From the NCBI GenBank assembly GCA_034440635.1, contig JAOTON010001070.1, positions 1 to 64,000 of the forward strand: a stretch of 64,000 nucleotides of DNA. Reading direction: 5' to 3'. Below are positions 33,827 through 44,743 of the stretch, in pieces. Under the pieces are notes generated by a model that saw only the letters and a list, made by a program, of their open reading frames with translations, was not told where the DNA came from and did not search any database. Each line of letters starts with the position of its first letter. Within the stretch, counting starts at the first letter, position 1. Source of the stretch: Lepas anatifera. Taxonomy: Eukaryota; Arthropoda; Thecostraca; Lepadidae. A program made the position numbers and the translations under genes.

Positions 33827-34643
33827 TAGACCGGTCTAAAAAATGAAAAAATAAAAAAACGTTGCTCCTCATGGCTGTTTTTGTTCCTTGCCTAGTCAGT
33901 AATAAATCCATAAAAACTCAGGTCAATAGATCTATGGCAAGTGCCCGCGCCTTCATCTTCCCATTTTCCATTAGTGGCCCCATTGCCTTGCAAGGGAAGG
34001 TCAGGTTATTTTCACTATTTGACCTAGCAAGGTCTTGTTATACATCACTCGATTTGCAATGATGAGAGGAATCTAATGAGCCCAAAATATTTTCTCTAAG
34101 TTTGCTCTGAGAGAATCTATAAGGGAAAACTAAACTGCTCCACTATTAGCCTATAATATGGTAAAGTTTTTGACCTCTGGTGACTCAATATTGGCCTGAT
34201 CTAAAAATCCTGGTTATAAATCCTCTTAATCCTAACAGAACAAAGAGGAGGTAGGAACATTTTTAGGTCAGGTCAATATTGAGATGATATACTTTTCCAA
34301 AGTCGAATACTTTTCCATAGACTAATAAAGGAGCAGTTTAGTTTTCCTTTATAGATTCGCTCAGAGAAGACTTAGAGAAAATATTTTGGGCTCATTAGAC
34401 TCCTCTTATCACTGCAAATCGTGTGATGTATAATATGACCTTGCTAGGTCAAAAAGTGAAAATAACCTGACCTTCCCCTGCAAGGCAATGGGCCCACTAA
34501 TGGAAAATGGGAAGATCAAGGCGCGGGCACATGCCATAGATCTATTGACCTGACTTTTTATGTATTTATTACTGACTAGGCAAGGAACAAAAACAGCCAT
34601 GAGGAGCAACGTTTCTTATTTTTTTATTATTTGGGCCGGTCTA
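33827..34643. mobile_element. Foldback (long-TIR) element with a perfect 8-bp target duplication
   Basis: An 817-bp near-palindrome. The left arm from 33827 (TAGACCGGTCTAAAAAATG) matches the reverse complement of the right arm ending at 34643 (CCGGTCTA) for about 300 bp with few differences. An inner inverted pair (AATATTGGCCTGATCTAAAAAT and its diverged complement, about 34186-34300) extends the hairpin almost to the centre. ATGTACAA at 33819-33826 is duplicated exactly at 34644-34651. The 8-bp duplication suggests hAT-type mobilisation. The mirrored 66-codon frames on the two strands (33862-34062 and 34409-34609) are the two arms read as protein. The arms contain AGGTCA-type motifs. There is no transposase. 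Confidence 0.9.
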
Positions 34644-34828
34644 ATGTACAAGTATGTATTCCGCATAAAACATGAAGCAACCAATCTGTTGCCCATTCCC
34701 TGAAGCAAAGAAATAAGATTCTAAAACATTTTGTGCATGCCTATGTGACAAAAAACTATTCACGGAAATCCACGTAAACTCTGGTGCAACACAGGGCCAA
34801 AATAAATCAGAATCTACACCTTACCCAG

Positions 34829-34908
34829 ATGTCGTCCGAATCTCCTAAAGGAGGGGGAAATCTCGAAGGGGAACAACACCCGAACCGACCTCGGAAGCCC
34901 CAGTTCAG
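34829..34908 (+). CDS. Possible first coding exon, unidentified
   Basis: ATG at 34829 opens a 26-codon frame (starting MSSESPKGGGNLEGEQ, then a basic proline-rich run) that ends at a consensus donor CAG|GTAAGC at 34908/34909, leaving two bases over. A TTACCCAG acceptor-like string directly precedes the ATG, so it could also be an internal exon. No family is recognised and the partner exons are unknown. Confidence 0.3.
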
Positions 34909-35931
34909 GTAAGCGGCCTACCACCCAGCAAGTAGTTCGAATAGTGCTGGTCAGCAAGGCTTATTTGTTGACCGGTACTTGTTCGTGAATGATGCTATTC
35001 ACTTTGCACCCGTTTATGTGTGCAAGGTTTCTATTTCTAGCATTCAAAATATTTGTCTGGTTACCGGCATGTTTTATTTCAGCCGCAGTGTTACGGCATC
35101 ATGAAACTATTAGAGGCCTTGATAGCTTGCACGATATCATATGTCTAATTGCACTTTTTTACCAGCTTTGGTTGCTTAGTGGGTAGCATCGCTCAATGGT
35201 GGTCGGTTTTTTGGTAGAAACCAGTTTTCAGACAACATATATTGATGTGTCACTGAGCGTGGTGTTGATTTCAATATTCTTCATAGTTTTTCGTCAATAA
35301 CAGCCATCATTTTTTTATAAGCATGAATGTAAGTTCCCTCAAAATGGTGTTTGCTAATAATATTTCGGGTTTCGGTCGTTCATCTATGATGATATTTCTG
35401 TGCTTTGTTTCCGAATGATTTCTAAACGAGCATAAATTGAAAGGTCACTGTGCAGCAAGGGTAGAAACAAATATTCATTTTGTCACCGTGGCCTTGAGAA
35501 CAATTATAAAATAAGAAGGTTGCTAATCTATTCAGAGATAAGTTGGGCTTCTCCTCAAAACAAAACTGATTTTAAGGAATGCGCACGATAATATAGGAGG
35601 AAACTTCAAGGTCACGCGGGAGATGGGTGAATAAATAAATTGATAAATAACAAACACCGGCTGCTCAGTGACGCATCAATTTCTGTTCGTTTGAAACTCT
35701 GGTTGTACTCCTCATTGCAAAGTCACAGAACGTCATATGGTACTTTCAGAAGCGAAAGGCCTGGACTTTTATGAAGTCTTTCAAAGGCTTGACTTCAAAG
35801 AAGGAACGGGGGAAAACGGTAAGGAAGACGCAGAAGTCACCGACATTTATCACAGTTATTCTGCATGGTAACACACGTCCTTCCGGACACTGTGAACACC
35901 GAGAATCAACAGCGGGAGGAGCGGCTTGGCC
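34909..35931. other. Unassigned spacer
   Basis: AT-rich sequence with small open frames (34989-35186, 35771-36010), none supported by motifs or splicing. It may be intron if the preceding exon is real. Confidence 0.35.
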
Positions 35932-36085
35932 CAGTGGCGGAAACCAGAGGGAGACTCTCACCCCTCCCCCCGAAATGTCGGAGTGCCTGCAGCTACTACC
36001 TGGGCTCTGAGGCTGTTCTGAGGCAATGGCTGCAGGAGACTCGAGCCCCTAGCTCCCCCGAAATTAAGTTGTACATCCGCCACTG
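35932..36085. mobile_element. hAT-like MITE
   Basis: A 154-bp element with ends CAGTGGCGGAAACCAG and ACATCCGCCACTG. Flanks are CTTGGCC and CTTGAGCC, consistent with an 8-bp duplication that has lost one base. It belongs to the CAGTGGCGG-type group seen elsewhere in this window. Confidence 0.55.
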
Positions 36086-36672
36086 CTTGAGCCCATAATA
36101 TCGAATTATTTCCGAAGTTAGGAAGAATATCATTTAGCATCTAATTTGCCCCTATTTGCCAACGTTTCCAAGACTTAACAGCGCTTTTAACATCACAGTT
36201 ATAACTCTTGTCAGCAGAAACGCGTGGATCGAAACATTACCATCTTCTGATCACAGTAGCATGCAAGGTGTCATTTCCGTTGAGAATATGTCACAGTGCA
36301 CTTTGTTTCTATTTTGATTGGTTCATTTTCTTGCATGAATCTAGGAATTCTAACTAAGGTTGCTATGATACTGATACCAACCGGGTGATCTGAATGATTT
36401 TGTCAATGTGATGTTTTTAGTACGTAGGTAAGGATTCACCGGAAGCTGATCTGACCTCTTGTGGAAAAAATAATAAGAACTCGCAAACTTCAGGAACAAT
36501 GCCCGAAAGACTAAATGATTGGTATAGTCAGACCATGGAGTATATTCACGTTCTATAAAACTGGTACACTACGGTACACTTTTTGTCCAGGAATGTCGAA
36601 TTTAATGGCGGTCAACGTTTTTTTTATTTCGTGGTTGACTTTCACACAGCCGTTTCTTTATGTTTCTAACAT
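36086..36672. other. Unassigned spacer
   Basis: No gene or repeat recognised. Confidence 0.35.
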
Positions 36673-36840
36673 TTAACAGGCACGTTTACGGGATCGGAGC
36701 CACCTTTGCCTTGACGGGAGGAGGGGTGGTAACCGACTCCCTAAAATCTCGAATACCACGCTAGTTAGCGAACTCGGTAAATGTAGCATTATTGTTGGGT
36801 CAAATCCAAGGTTACCAGAGGCCAAAACATGTCACCATAA
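36673..36840 (+). mobile_element. Decayed T1-family TTAA element, left-end fragment
   Basis: Begins TTAACAGGCACGTTTACGGG, then GGAGCCACCTTTGCCTTGACGGG and CTAAAATCTCGAATACCACG, parallel to the T1 start at 3154 but clearly diverged. The copy is truncated; no matching right end was found. Confidence 0.5.
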
Positions 36841-37010
36841 GCACAGTGGGCCGGCGGGCGCTCAAAAGCGCTTAAAATTAATTACCGTCGAACTATTGAG
36901 GCTACATCAGCGATATTTTATATCTAGGGGTTTTAAATGCCCCCGGAGTAGTTTTCGAGGCTGTTTTTGCTGTATCTGCAGCCTATGTCTTAGCTATTGG
37001 CATAATATTA

Positions 37011-37900
37011 CTAGGATAATATACATAGTAATATACCCCTCCGGATAACAATTTCTTTTGCCTTCGGGATGTCGTATGGAGGACATATGTCGGCATTCTG
37101 ACATTCTGACCAGGGGCGTAGCCAAGGGGGGCAGGGACAGCCACCCACCCCCCCTGAGGGCCCCCTGAGGACACGGGTCGCGCAGAAGCGCGGCTCGCCC
37201 GCACTATGCTCTGTGGTCAAATTTGAAATTTCATACCAGACAGGGCCCTCTTAAGCCCTCTTCAGCACTCTATTCTGTAACAAGCAGAACCCTTTTTACC
37301 CATCAGGGCCCTTTTGGCGCTGTCGCTGGGGCCTTTTTCGGGGCGCTGCCCTCCCCCTGAGCGAAATCCTGGCTACGCCCCTGATTCTGACTCTTGGCCG
37401 ACTCTCTGGTAAACTGCCAGGTTTGCTTCGTATGCTGCCCTTCAATGAACACAGCAAGTGCTTCTTCGTCTGTGTATCGTATTGAGGTATTTGCTGGTTT
37501 TCTTAGCATTTTTCTTACCTTAGTAGGTCTTGTGGGAGCCACGGTCACGTCTTTGAGAAAACCAGAAAGGCCCTGGCGCTTTGGAGCGTGTGACATTCAA
37601 AAGCTCTGCAGAGGAGTAACCAGCCATGAAAGCGGAGGTTCGACGACGTTTGGAGCTACCAGAAAGTGTTCCACATAAACCCACAGGCCGACAAGGACCC
37701 CGGCTTGTACATGGCTGGTCAAGGTCAACAGGCTCCAATACCCTCGGTGAATCTGCTGCGATGGAACACTCATTCAGCCACTGTTCCTCTTCCTCCAAGA
37801 AGCGGTTTAGGGTCCTGTGACTTGCTTGCCATTTCCGCTTCAGCCTTGCAATAAAAATTGTAATTTCCGACCGCACGCGTCTCTTTTATGCTCACTGAAT
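37011..37900 (-). pseudogene. Unidentified transposon-type ORF remnant, split by a hAT MITE
   Basis: Minus-strand frames read, in order, LKRKWQASHRTLNRFLEE, a PCRPVGLCGTLSGSSKRRRT segment, EELLNV-like and DVTVAPTRPTKVRKMLRK, TDEEALAVFIEGQHTKQTW, and after the inserted MITE (37111-37383) ADICPPYDIPKAKE. The pattern (a charged start, a GRP..SxxSKRRKT motif, an SPTRATKYRK-like stretch, an SxEEALAxFVEA stretch, then an IYPSYxxxxxAKxxC-like motif) is one I associate with repetitive proteins of unknown function in invertebrate and Hydra genomes. I cannot name the family with confidence. A frameshift near 37560-37590 and the insertion make it a remnant. Confidence 0.5.
37111..37383. mobile_element. 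hAT-like MITE (CAGGGGCGTAGCCA ends)
   Basis: A 273-bp element starting CAGGGGCGTAGCCAAGG and ending TCCTGGCTACGCCCCTG. The target duplication ATTCTGAC is perfect (37103-37110 and 37384-37391). It has inserted into the unidentified transposon ORF, whose reading resumes on the far side. 8-bp duplications and CAGGGGCG termini are typical of hAT elements. Confidence 0.85.
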
Positions 37901-39250
37901 CCGCCCTGTAATGTGTCCTTAACATATGACACTTCGTCATCCGCTGCCACTCTGTTGATAACAATATTGCCACGCACAAAGTTAAACACATCCCTTCGTG
38001 AGATCATTTTTCCCACTACAAAACCACAGTTCGCTATAGCAAGGCACCTCTCCAACTGAGTCAGGGGCCTATTGTTCCTCTGTACCAGGCCACTTCTGAC
38101 TCAAGGAAACGACCGTCTTATATTTCGTCTCATATCAGATTTGAGCTCTCGTGATCAGTTCTCGTGCGAAGCGAGGTAATAATCTGATGCATTTAGTGTA
38201 AAGCGAGTGGCAAACCCAGGCCAATCTGCACATTATCTTATGCCCCGAGCGGTGTTTAGACAATACCCATATTTCCTGTGTAAAGCATTTGACCCAATGT
38301 GACCTGGAAAAGATTGCGTAACCTGCAGGTCTACGAAATAGCTCAGAATTGTGTTAACCGGGACTCAAGACGAATCCTAAAGGGAAAACTTGCCGACACC
38401 TGCCTTAAAAATGAAAAATTTCTACCATTTGGCTTGTAATAGTGTAATACTATGACCGCACCCGTGCATTGCACTGAACAACAAATATGCTCATAATACG
38501 AATTCGGGCAAAATCGGGCAAAAAGTAATTATAAGGCATGAAAGTAAACACCTTCAGCTACTTTGTGGACCAAGTTTCACTGCGGCACAAAGTGATATAT
38601 TTTTTAAAACTCTATTTCAAATATAGTTTGATCAAATCTATCTCCGTCAGTAACATTACTTGGTAAATTTGCTCCCCATACCTGACCAATATACGAAATC
38701 ACGTTAAAACATGTACTAACATATTTGGAACACTCCGTTCCTAGAAACAAAAGCCATAAAACTAATTTCTAAGCCTTTGAAACGTTGAAAAACACTTGTG
38801 AACAAATAAGGAAATTCAGGCGATAAGTGCGCTCCGAAACGCTTTCGGTGGAAACCTCGTCTTCAGACTGTTTCTGCACAGAGTTTTGTAGTCGTTTAGA
38901 AAAAAATAAGAATGCCATCGTATTCTACATTCAATTTCACACTGATGACACCCATAAAACAGCAACATTTTTGAACTTACGAAATCCGAATAATAAGCGC
39001 TTTTGAGGGTCCGCGGGCCCACTGTGCGGCGGCGGAATGGCATAGCCGGCTGCAGGCGTCACACTCACACACCGGGCAGACGGACACCCCATTCTTTGTT
39101 GCCAAACCGTCCGTTTCTTCGCGCAAACTTGTGAACTGCCGTCTTTTGCAGCGAGCAACACTGATGCAGCGTTTGCCCTAACAACTGCGCTCGAGCATCG
39201 GCGAACATTGCCATTCGCTTTCGCCAGTGTCACCCGAGGCGGCTGCTCCT
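37901..39250. other. Long stretch without recognised genes
   Basis: A GC- and CpG-richer patch at about 39000-39250 contains a minus-strand frame (38937-39233, 98 codons) that could be a 5' exon or promoter region. No motif, splice pair or family supports it. The rest is AT-rich and unassigned. Confidence 0.35.
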
Positions 39251-39757
39251 TCGAGGGAATGTGGCACCTTTATAACGTGATTTTAAGAGATAGCCAAGTT
39301 GTAAAGCATGCCGGAAAACTTGGTACTCAATAATGATAAATTTATAATAATAATAAAATTAAATAATAATAATAAATTTGCCTTGAAACTCAAAATTTCC
39401 GTGGAGAAAAGCAAAAAACCTACCTGCAATGTACCCCACAGCTACTCCAGCCAGGCGGCCACAGTTGTCAGCTGTTGGTGTGACGAGTCGTCACTGACAA
39501 CAGCGCTGAAGTCACGGCGAGTAATCAGTCAATTGAAGCCCATGAAGCCTATTGAATATGGTAGTAGTTGCCAGATCATGACGTCATGCGCAGGCAGAGG
39601 GTTATTTTTCACCCTAGAAAAGCATTTTAAAAATCAAAACATTGAGCTCATTGTACACTCTTCAGAGAGATCAAGGACGTTTTCATGATTTTCGGCTAAA
39701 AATATCCCTACGTACACTAAATTCCTGGATTCGAACAAGGTGCCAAATTCCCTTTAA
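39251..39757. mobile_element. Short TTAA MITE (GGGAATGTGGCACCTT ends), copy 1
   Basis: Starts GGGAATGTGGCACCTTTATA and ends with the near-inverse AAGGTGCCAAATTCCC before TTAA (39754-39757); the left TTAA is decayed. The interior is shared with the copies at 48724-49516 and 62391-62824: CCAAGTTGTAAAGCA, ACCTACCTGCAATGTACCC, TGTTGGTGTGACGA, CAATTGAAGCCC and the ATTTTCGGCTAAAA block. A local (AAT)n expansion lies at about 39345-39378. Confidence 0.75.
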
Positions 39758-41195
39758 GAAACCCTCCCGCAGCCCACAAGCTCCTGCGGTTTCGCAGGCA
39801 ATTGGCTGGAACCTGAAGCGCTAGGGCCGTCCACCGTTCCTTCGGCGCTCAGCAATTTCGACCTCTTAAAGAAAAAAACACTGTCGAAATTCTAAAAATG
39901 ACAATTTAAGAACAGGAGAGGTCTGAAAAACAGGAAATAACATTTACCGCACTTTCGTATGCTAACAGCAAAAATATCTCCTCTTTTCTGACAATAAGTG
40001 ATGTCATCAAAATAACAGTTTTAATAATCAGTGAAATCCCAAAGCTTTATCATAGACTCGCTGTGAAGGCCCATGCACAGCGTTTTCACATGACAAAAAT
40101 CACGTGCAGTACAAGAATCACTGGTGCAAAAACTGAACGACAGATGTTACGGTTGCCGTGTTTGTTCAGTGGTGGAGATATAATGATATACCTGATGTAC
40201 AGAAGCAATTTCAGGGTTGGATTTTGTAAAAAAACATACTTGTTTTGGCGAGTACGGAGGAGGAAGGATGTGATGTGTTTTGCGGCCATTTGGGTGCATT
40301 TCGGCCCAATCGCGCTCTGCAATGAACGTTAACTCGCCCGAGGTTTTCGGTCGCCAGGCAGTTGCATGCTGGTTCACTCGCTAGTATGGTATTTCCAGCA
40401 AGAGGGCGAGGCTTAGTGCCCAGGACCAATCAGATGACGGGAACCATATGGAAGGTATTCCTTCAGGGTTTGAAATAAGGCAATAAGCACCTTTACTTCG
40501 AACTTTAAAGCTGGCGGAAATGTTATACCGAGACCTTTGGGTGAAATTAAATATGCCAATAGTTGTTTCTCAACACGCTCTACAAAACTGATATATCAGT
40601 TCAAAACCCATGGGACACTCCCTTTAAGTGGACATTGTGGAAAATTTCCTTATTGGACACTGTGGAAAATTTCATCAGCCAGTTTAAAGTGTTACAAAAC
40701 CTGTTTCAGCGATACCATTCTCAATTATGCAAATTCCTACTACAAATGTCTCAAAATTGGTATTAAATTCAGCATTCATAGAAAGCTTAATCGAGATCTT
40801 CTACTTACGGTTGAATGGGGTCAATGGTGAATGGGGTTCCAGGGTCACAACCCTGATTTTCCCAAATTTGGGCCATTTTTGTTCGTAAGTGCTTAAAACG
40901 CATTGCATTAAATGATTCAAGGGGTACGTAAGCTTTCTGTACAGATTATTCTGCAAGTAAGATAATCCATAATTGATTGTGGGTTACTTGGTTGCGTTAC
41001 GTTACACGATTGCAGTGAAGAGAAAATAAAACGGAAAAGAAGTGGGTGGGGCGATCCAGAGCATCCCACCCCACTTGTTAAGAACGATTTCCAAGGTTAT
41101 ACGGACTAGGTGCACTTCACTTCCCCAGTCGTTGGTGAGCCTTTCGTTGGTTGTCCAGGAGTGAAATATTTGTGGTCATTGATGAATTGATTAAG
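39758..41195. other. Spacer without recognised genes
   Basis: Includes a short duplication of ACTGTGGAAAATTTC (near 40630 and 40658). No gene or complete element recognised upstream of the non-LTR element. Confidence 0.35.
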
Positions 41196-42829
41196 GATCT
41201 AGGAAATCACCTCAAAATTACCGAAGTGTCTCTCTGCTTCCGCTATTCGGCAAAATTTTGGAGAGATGCGTATATCAGACCCTTCTCACTCATGTTCAAC
41301 CAGTCCTGTCTGAATATCAGCACGGATTTGTCCCGCGGCGCTCATGTGACTCTAATTTGGCAACTCTTCTAAAAACGGCGTGGGACTCTATCTCTTCCGG
41401 CCATCAAACTGACATAATCTACACTGACTACTCTGCGGCCTTTCAGAGCGTGAATCATAAACTCTTACTCTATAAGCTTCAAAAATCTTATAACGTGTCT
41501 GGAAAAGCGCTGTCCTGGCTTAAATCATTCCTTTGCTCGAGAAAACAACGGGTTGTCGTAAACGGAAAGTGCTCTCATTGGACGGATGTACGCTCTGGAA
41601 CACCGGAAGGCAGTCAAATATCTCCTTTGCTCTTTGCCTTGTTCATTAATGATCTGCCAAACGAAATTCAAACAAATTCTTTGCTATTTGCTGACGATGT
41701 GAAGCTTTACCACCAAATTCATACTCCCGAAGACTCAGAACTGCTCCAGGCTGATCTAGATAGATTGGCTAAGTGGTCCGAATCCTGGAAGCTAAATCTG
41801 AATCCCACAAAATGTCATTCGTTTAGAATCACTTTAAAAAGGAACCCCATCCCGGCAATCTACAAAATTCGAAACACACCTCTGGAGCACATGGACAAAG
41901 TTCGCGACCTCGGCATTTGGTTAGATTCCAAATTGAACTTTTCAGAGCATATAAACATCATCGTCAGCAAGGCAAACAAGATGTTGGGTCTGTTAATGCG
42001 CTCTCTTCAGACTGGCCGAGGTGGTGGAAGACTTAAGGAAGGACCAATTTTGGCTGCATATTTTGGCAATGTTCGATCAATTCTGGAATATGGATGTGTC
42101 ATCTGGGGCGGAGCTGCAAGATGTCATTTGGACAGATTAGACAGGGTCCAACATAAATTTTTGATTTGGCTCGCATCCAACATTCACACATCTCGACCAT
42201 CTCAGTCCTTGTCATACCATGATCTCTTAAAGCTCTTCAAAATTAGCAGTCTGTCCCAGAGGAGACTCCAGTACGACATCTGCTTCGTACTCAAAATCAT
42301 AACCGGGAAGGTGGACTCCGCCTGTCTGCTCGGGAGCTTCCCACTCCATGTACCTCAGCGGCGAACCAGGGGGATGCAAAGCCACCTATTACATGTTTCC
42401 CTGCCTCGTGTGGAGACCGTCAAAAGAGGCTTATTTCGCAGGGCAGCGATTGCTTTTAATGGCCATCTTGGACGCTGTCCCGAGGCAGACCCCTACGCGT
42501 CGACCTTTAGTAGTTTTAGAGCCAGGGTGAGGAAATATGTTAAAGCTCATCCATTTTAGGCTTCTTATCTTATTTTATGCCGTTTTTCATGTCTTAATGT
42601 ATTGCAGTGTTTCTGATGTATTTTCATTTGCTTCATATTCATAGCTTCGTGTATATTTTATATCGAGTCTTTTATATTACTGTTGCAGGAATAGGTTGCA
42701 TTACATTGCTACACGGTTGCATTGTAAATAGTCATTGGTGTGCTGTTTTATTGCATGACTTCAGCTGTAATTGGGTTTTCACATACCTGTTGCTGATAAG
42801 CCTGAATAAATGAAAATGAAATGAAATGA
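41196..42829 (+). mobile_element. Non-LTR retrotransposon (Jockey/CR1-type), 5'-truncated, intact RT C-terminal ORF
   Basis: The frame from about 41196 to 42559 encodes the reverse transcriptase and C-terminal part of a Jockey-superfamily element. Seen in order: RT motif 1 (NYRSVSLLPLFGKILERC), motif A with its catalytic Asp in IIYTDYSAAFQSVNHKLL, the SGTPEGSQISPLLFALFINDL block, motif C LLFADDVKLY, NLNPTKCH, the LGIWLDSKLNFSEHI region, and the ILEYGCVIWGG..RVQHKFLIW C-terminal signature. The endonuclease is absent, so the copy is 5'-truncated. The 3' UTR runs to a short tandem tail, (AAATG)n-like, at about 42805-42829. The second Asp of the usual AFD in motif A is Gln here and also in the copy at 57280-58630, so this is a family trait rather than damage. 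Confidence 0.9.
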
Positions 42830-43650
42830 GGTTTCCCCTGCAATAAACCTATCTACGGAGGTAAAAAGTAATAATACCGGCACACTTGTATATCTTTACA
42901 GGCCACAAGTACAATTTGTGGTGATTCCGAGGGACAAAGACGGTATGTGCACACTGCCAACTCTGATCATGAACAAGCCACTGCGTTCCCCGGAAATTGC
43001 CCCAGTCAGTCCTGACATACCGATCCCCCTGTGGTGGAAGTAATGCCCCCCCTCGATGCGATTCGGGTGCCAACGGGTACGCTTGTTTTGTTTATTAGAG
43101 CTACCCCCAACATGTACACTTGCCCAATTACAGGGAGTATTGGCGTGGGTGTTTAAGGATCTTCTTCACCGGGTCAGATCTGACTTGAAGGCGGTTTCCC
43201 GCCGTGGAGATTGGACCCACATTTTTTCATGCAATTCTATTGCTAGAAAAGGTCCGCCACCCATTTAAACGGGTAGCCAGGCGTGCCTCCTCCGCGATCC
43301 CAACGACAACAGTACCCTTACGTTAACACCACCAGAACATAAAATATTACAAGTCCCGGTACGCCCTGCTAGGAAAAAGAAAGTAACTTAAAGAAAGCAT
43401 AATAAATATCATACTATTAGTAAAAACTGCCAGTAGTAGCTCCCCGTAAATATACAGGGAGCAGGAATACAGGTCTATTTAGGTTAAATGCACAATAATT
43501 TAGCTCATTACCGGTTAGATTGTTAGTCTTTTTCCAAACGGGACTACCCAAAACTGGAGATTCGTGTTAGCCCCTCCGAGATTCTGGCGAAAAGATAGAG
43601 GCCTAGTAACATTCGCCAGAGAACTCGGAAGACAGTAAGCAAATTAGGGC
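42830..43650. other. Unassigned spacer
   Basis: A possible small exon (TTTACAG acceptor at about 42900, donor GACG|GTATGT at about 42941) is visible on the plus strand but has no supporting context. No gene called. Confidence 0.35.
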
Positions 43651-43654
43651 AGAC

Positions 43655-43760
43655 ATGCAGGCATAGGCAAGCAAGCAAGCAGGCAAATTAGCAAGCAAGC
43701 GCAGCAGGGAGTCAGACACACGCACGCAAGCACGCACGCACGCACGCACGCACGCGCACA

Positions 43761-43803
<43 letters not shown>

Positions 43804-43860
43804 ACCCACACCCACACGTACACGCACACACGCACAACGTCCATGCAACACGCACAAACC
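43655..43860. repeat. Compound microsatellite (GCAA, CACG and CA units)
   Basis: Successive blocks of GCAAGCAAGC, CACGCACGCACG and (CA)n. Cys/Val-rich minus-strand frames here are artefacts. Confidence 0.9.
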
Positions 43861-44269
43861 CACACATATACACTACGAAGCATTTATTGGGACACATAAT
43901 TACAGTCTTCCATATGCAGCCCCATTACCAAGGTTCACATGTCTTCCCCCACTATAAATTTCACGGCCATGGTCACGTTGGTTACTAATTATTTATTCTA
44001 TATTTGGCAAGGAAAATATCCCTTACATGTTTTTTAGTGTGTTTTTGTTTAGGGGTACATCTTCCGTAGTCCTAATATTTTTTATTATTTTTTTTTAAAG
44101 AGAAATAGTCTGGTCTGCGCTGATCTTCTTTTCTTTTTTTGCTAGTAAGGGTTAGTTGATTCCCTGCGCCCTCCCCGAAAAGAATAGTGAAACTAGTAAC
44201 ATTCGGGAGATCACACATTCATGCATGAACACAGATGCATTCACCACAATTGTAACGTTAGTGCACACA

Positions 44270-44515
<246 letters not shown>

Positions 44516-44743
44516 TCCGAATCCACGCACGCACGCCTGCCTACACATCCACACACACGCGCACGTACACACCCACACACACCGAGTACCGCAGTCACCC
44601 ACCCACGCAAGGCAGACATCCACCTTCCCACCCACAGGTACTCCCTCTCGCCCACCTACAAGCACACTATCCCACTCACATACACGCACGCCCACACCCA
44701 CACACATTGTGCTCTGGTACATTATCACCACCATCAGCGCCGG

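Noticed and set aside
38937..39233. 98-codon minus-strand frame in a CpG-rich patch
   Set aside because: Possible promoter or 5' exon, but no splice partner, motif or family could be supported.
42886..42960. Possible small plus-strand exon (TTTACAG acceptor, GACG|GTATGT donor)
   Set aside because: Only about 40 bp, no neighbouring exons, no family similarity, and it lies next to a retroelement tail.
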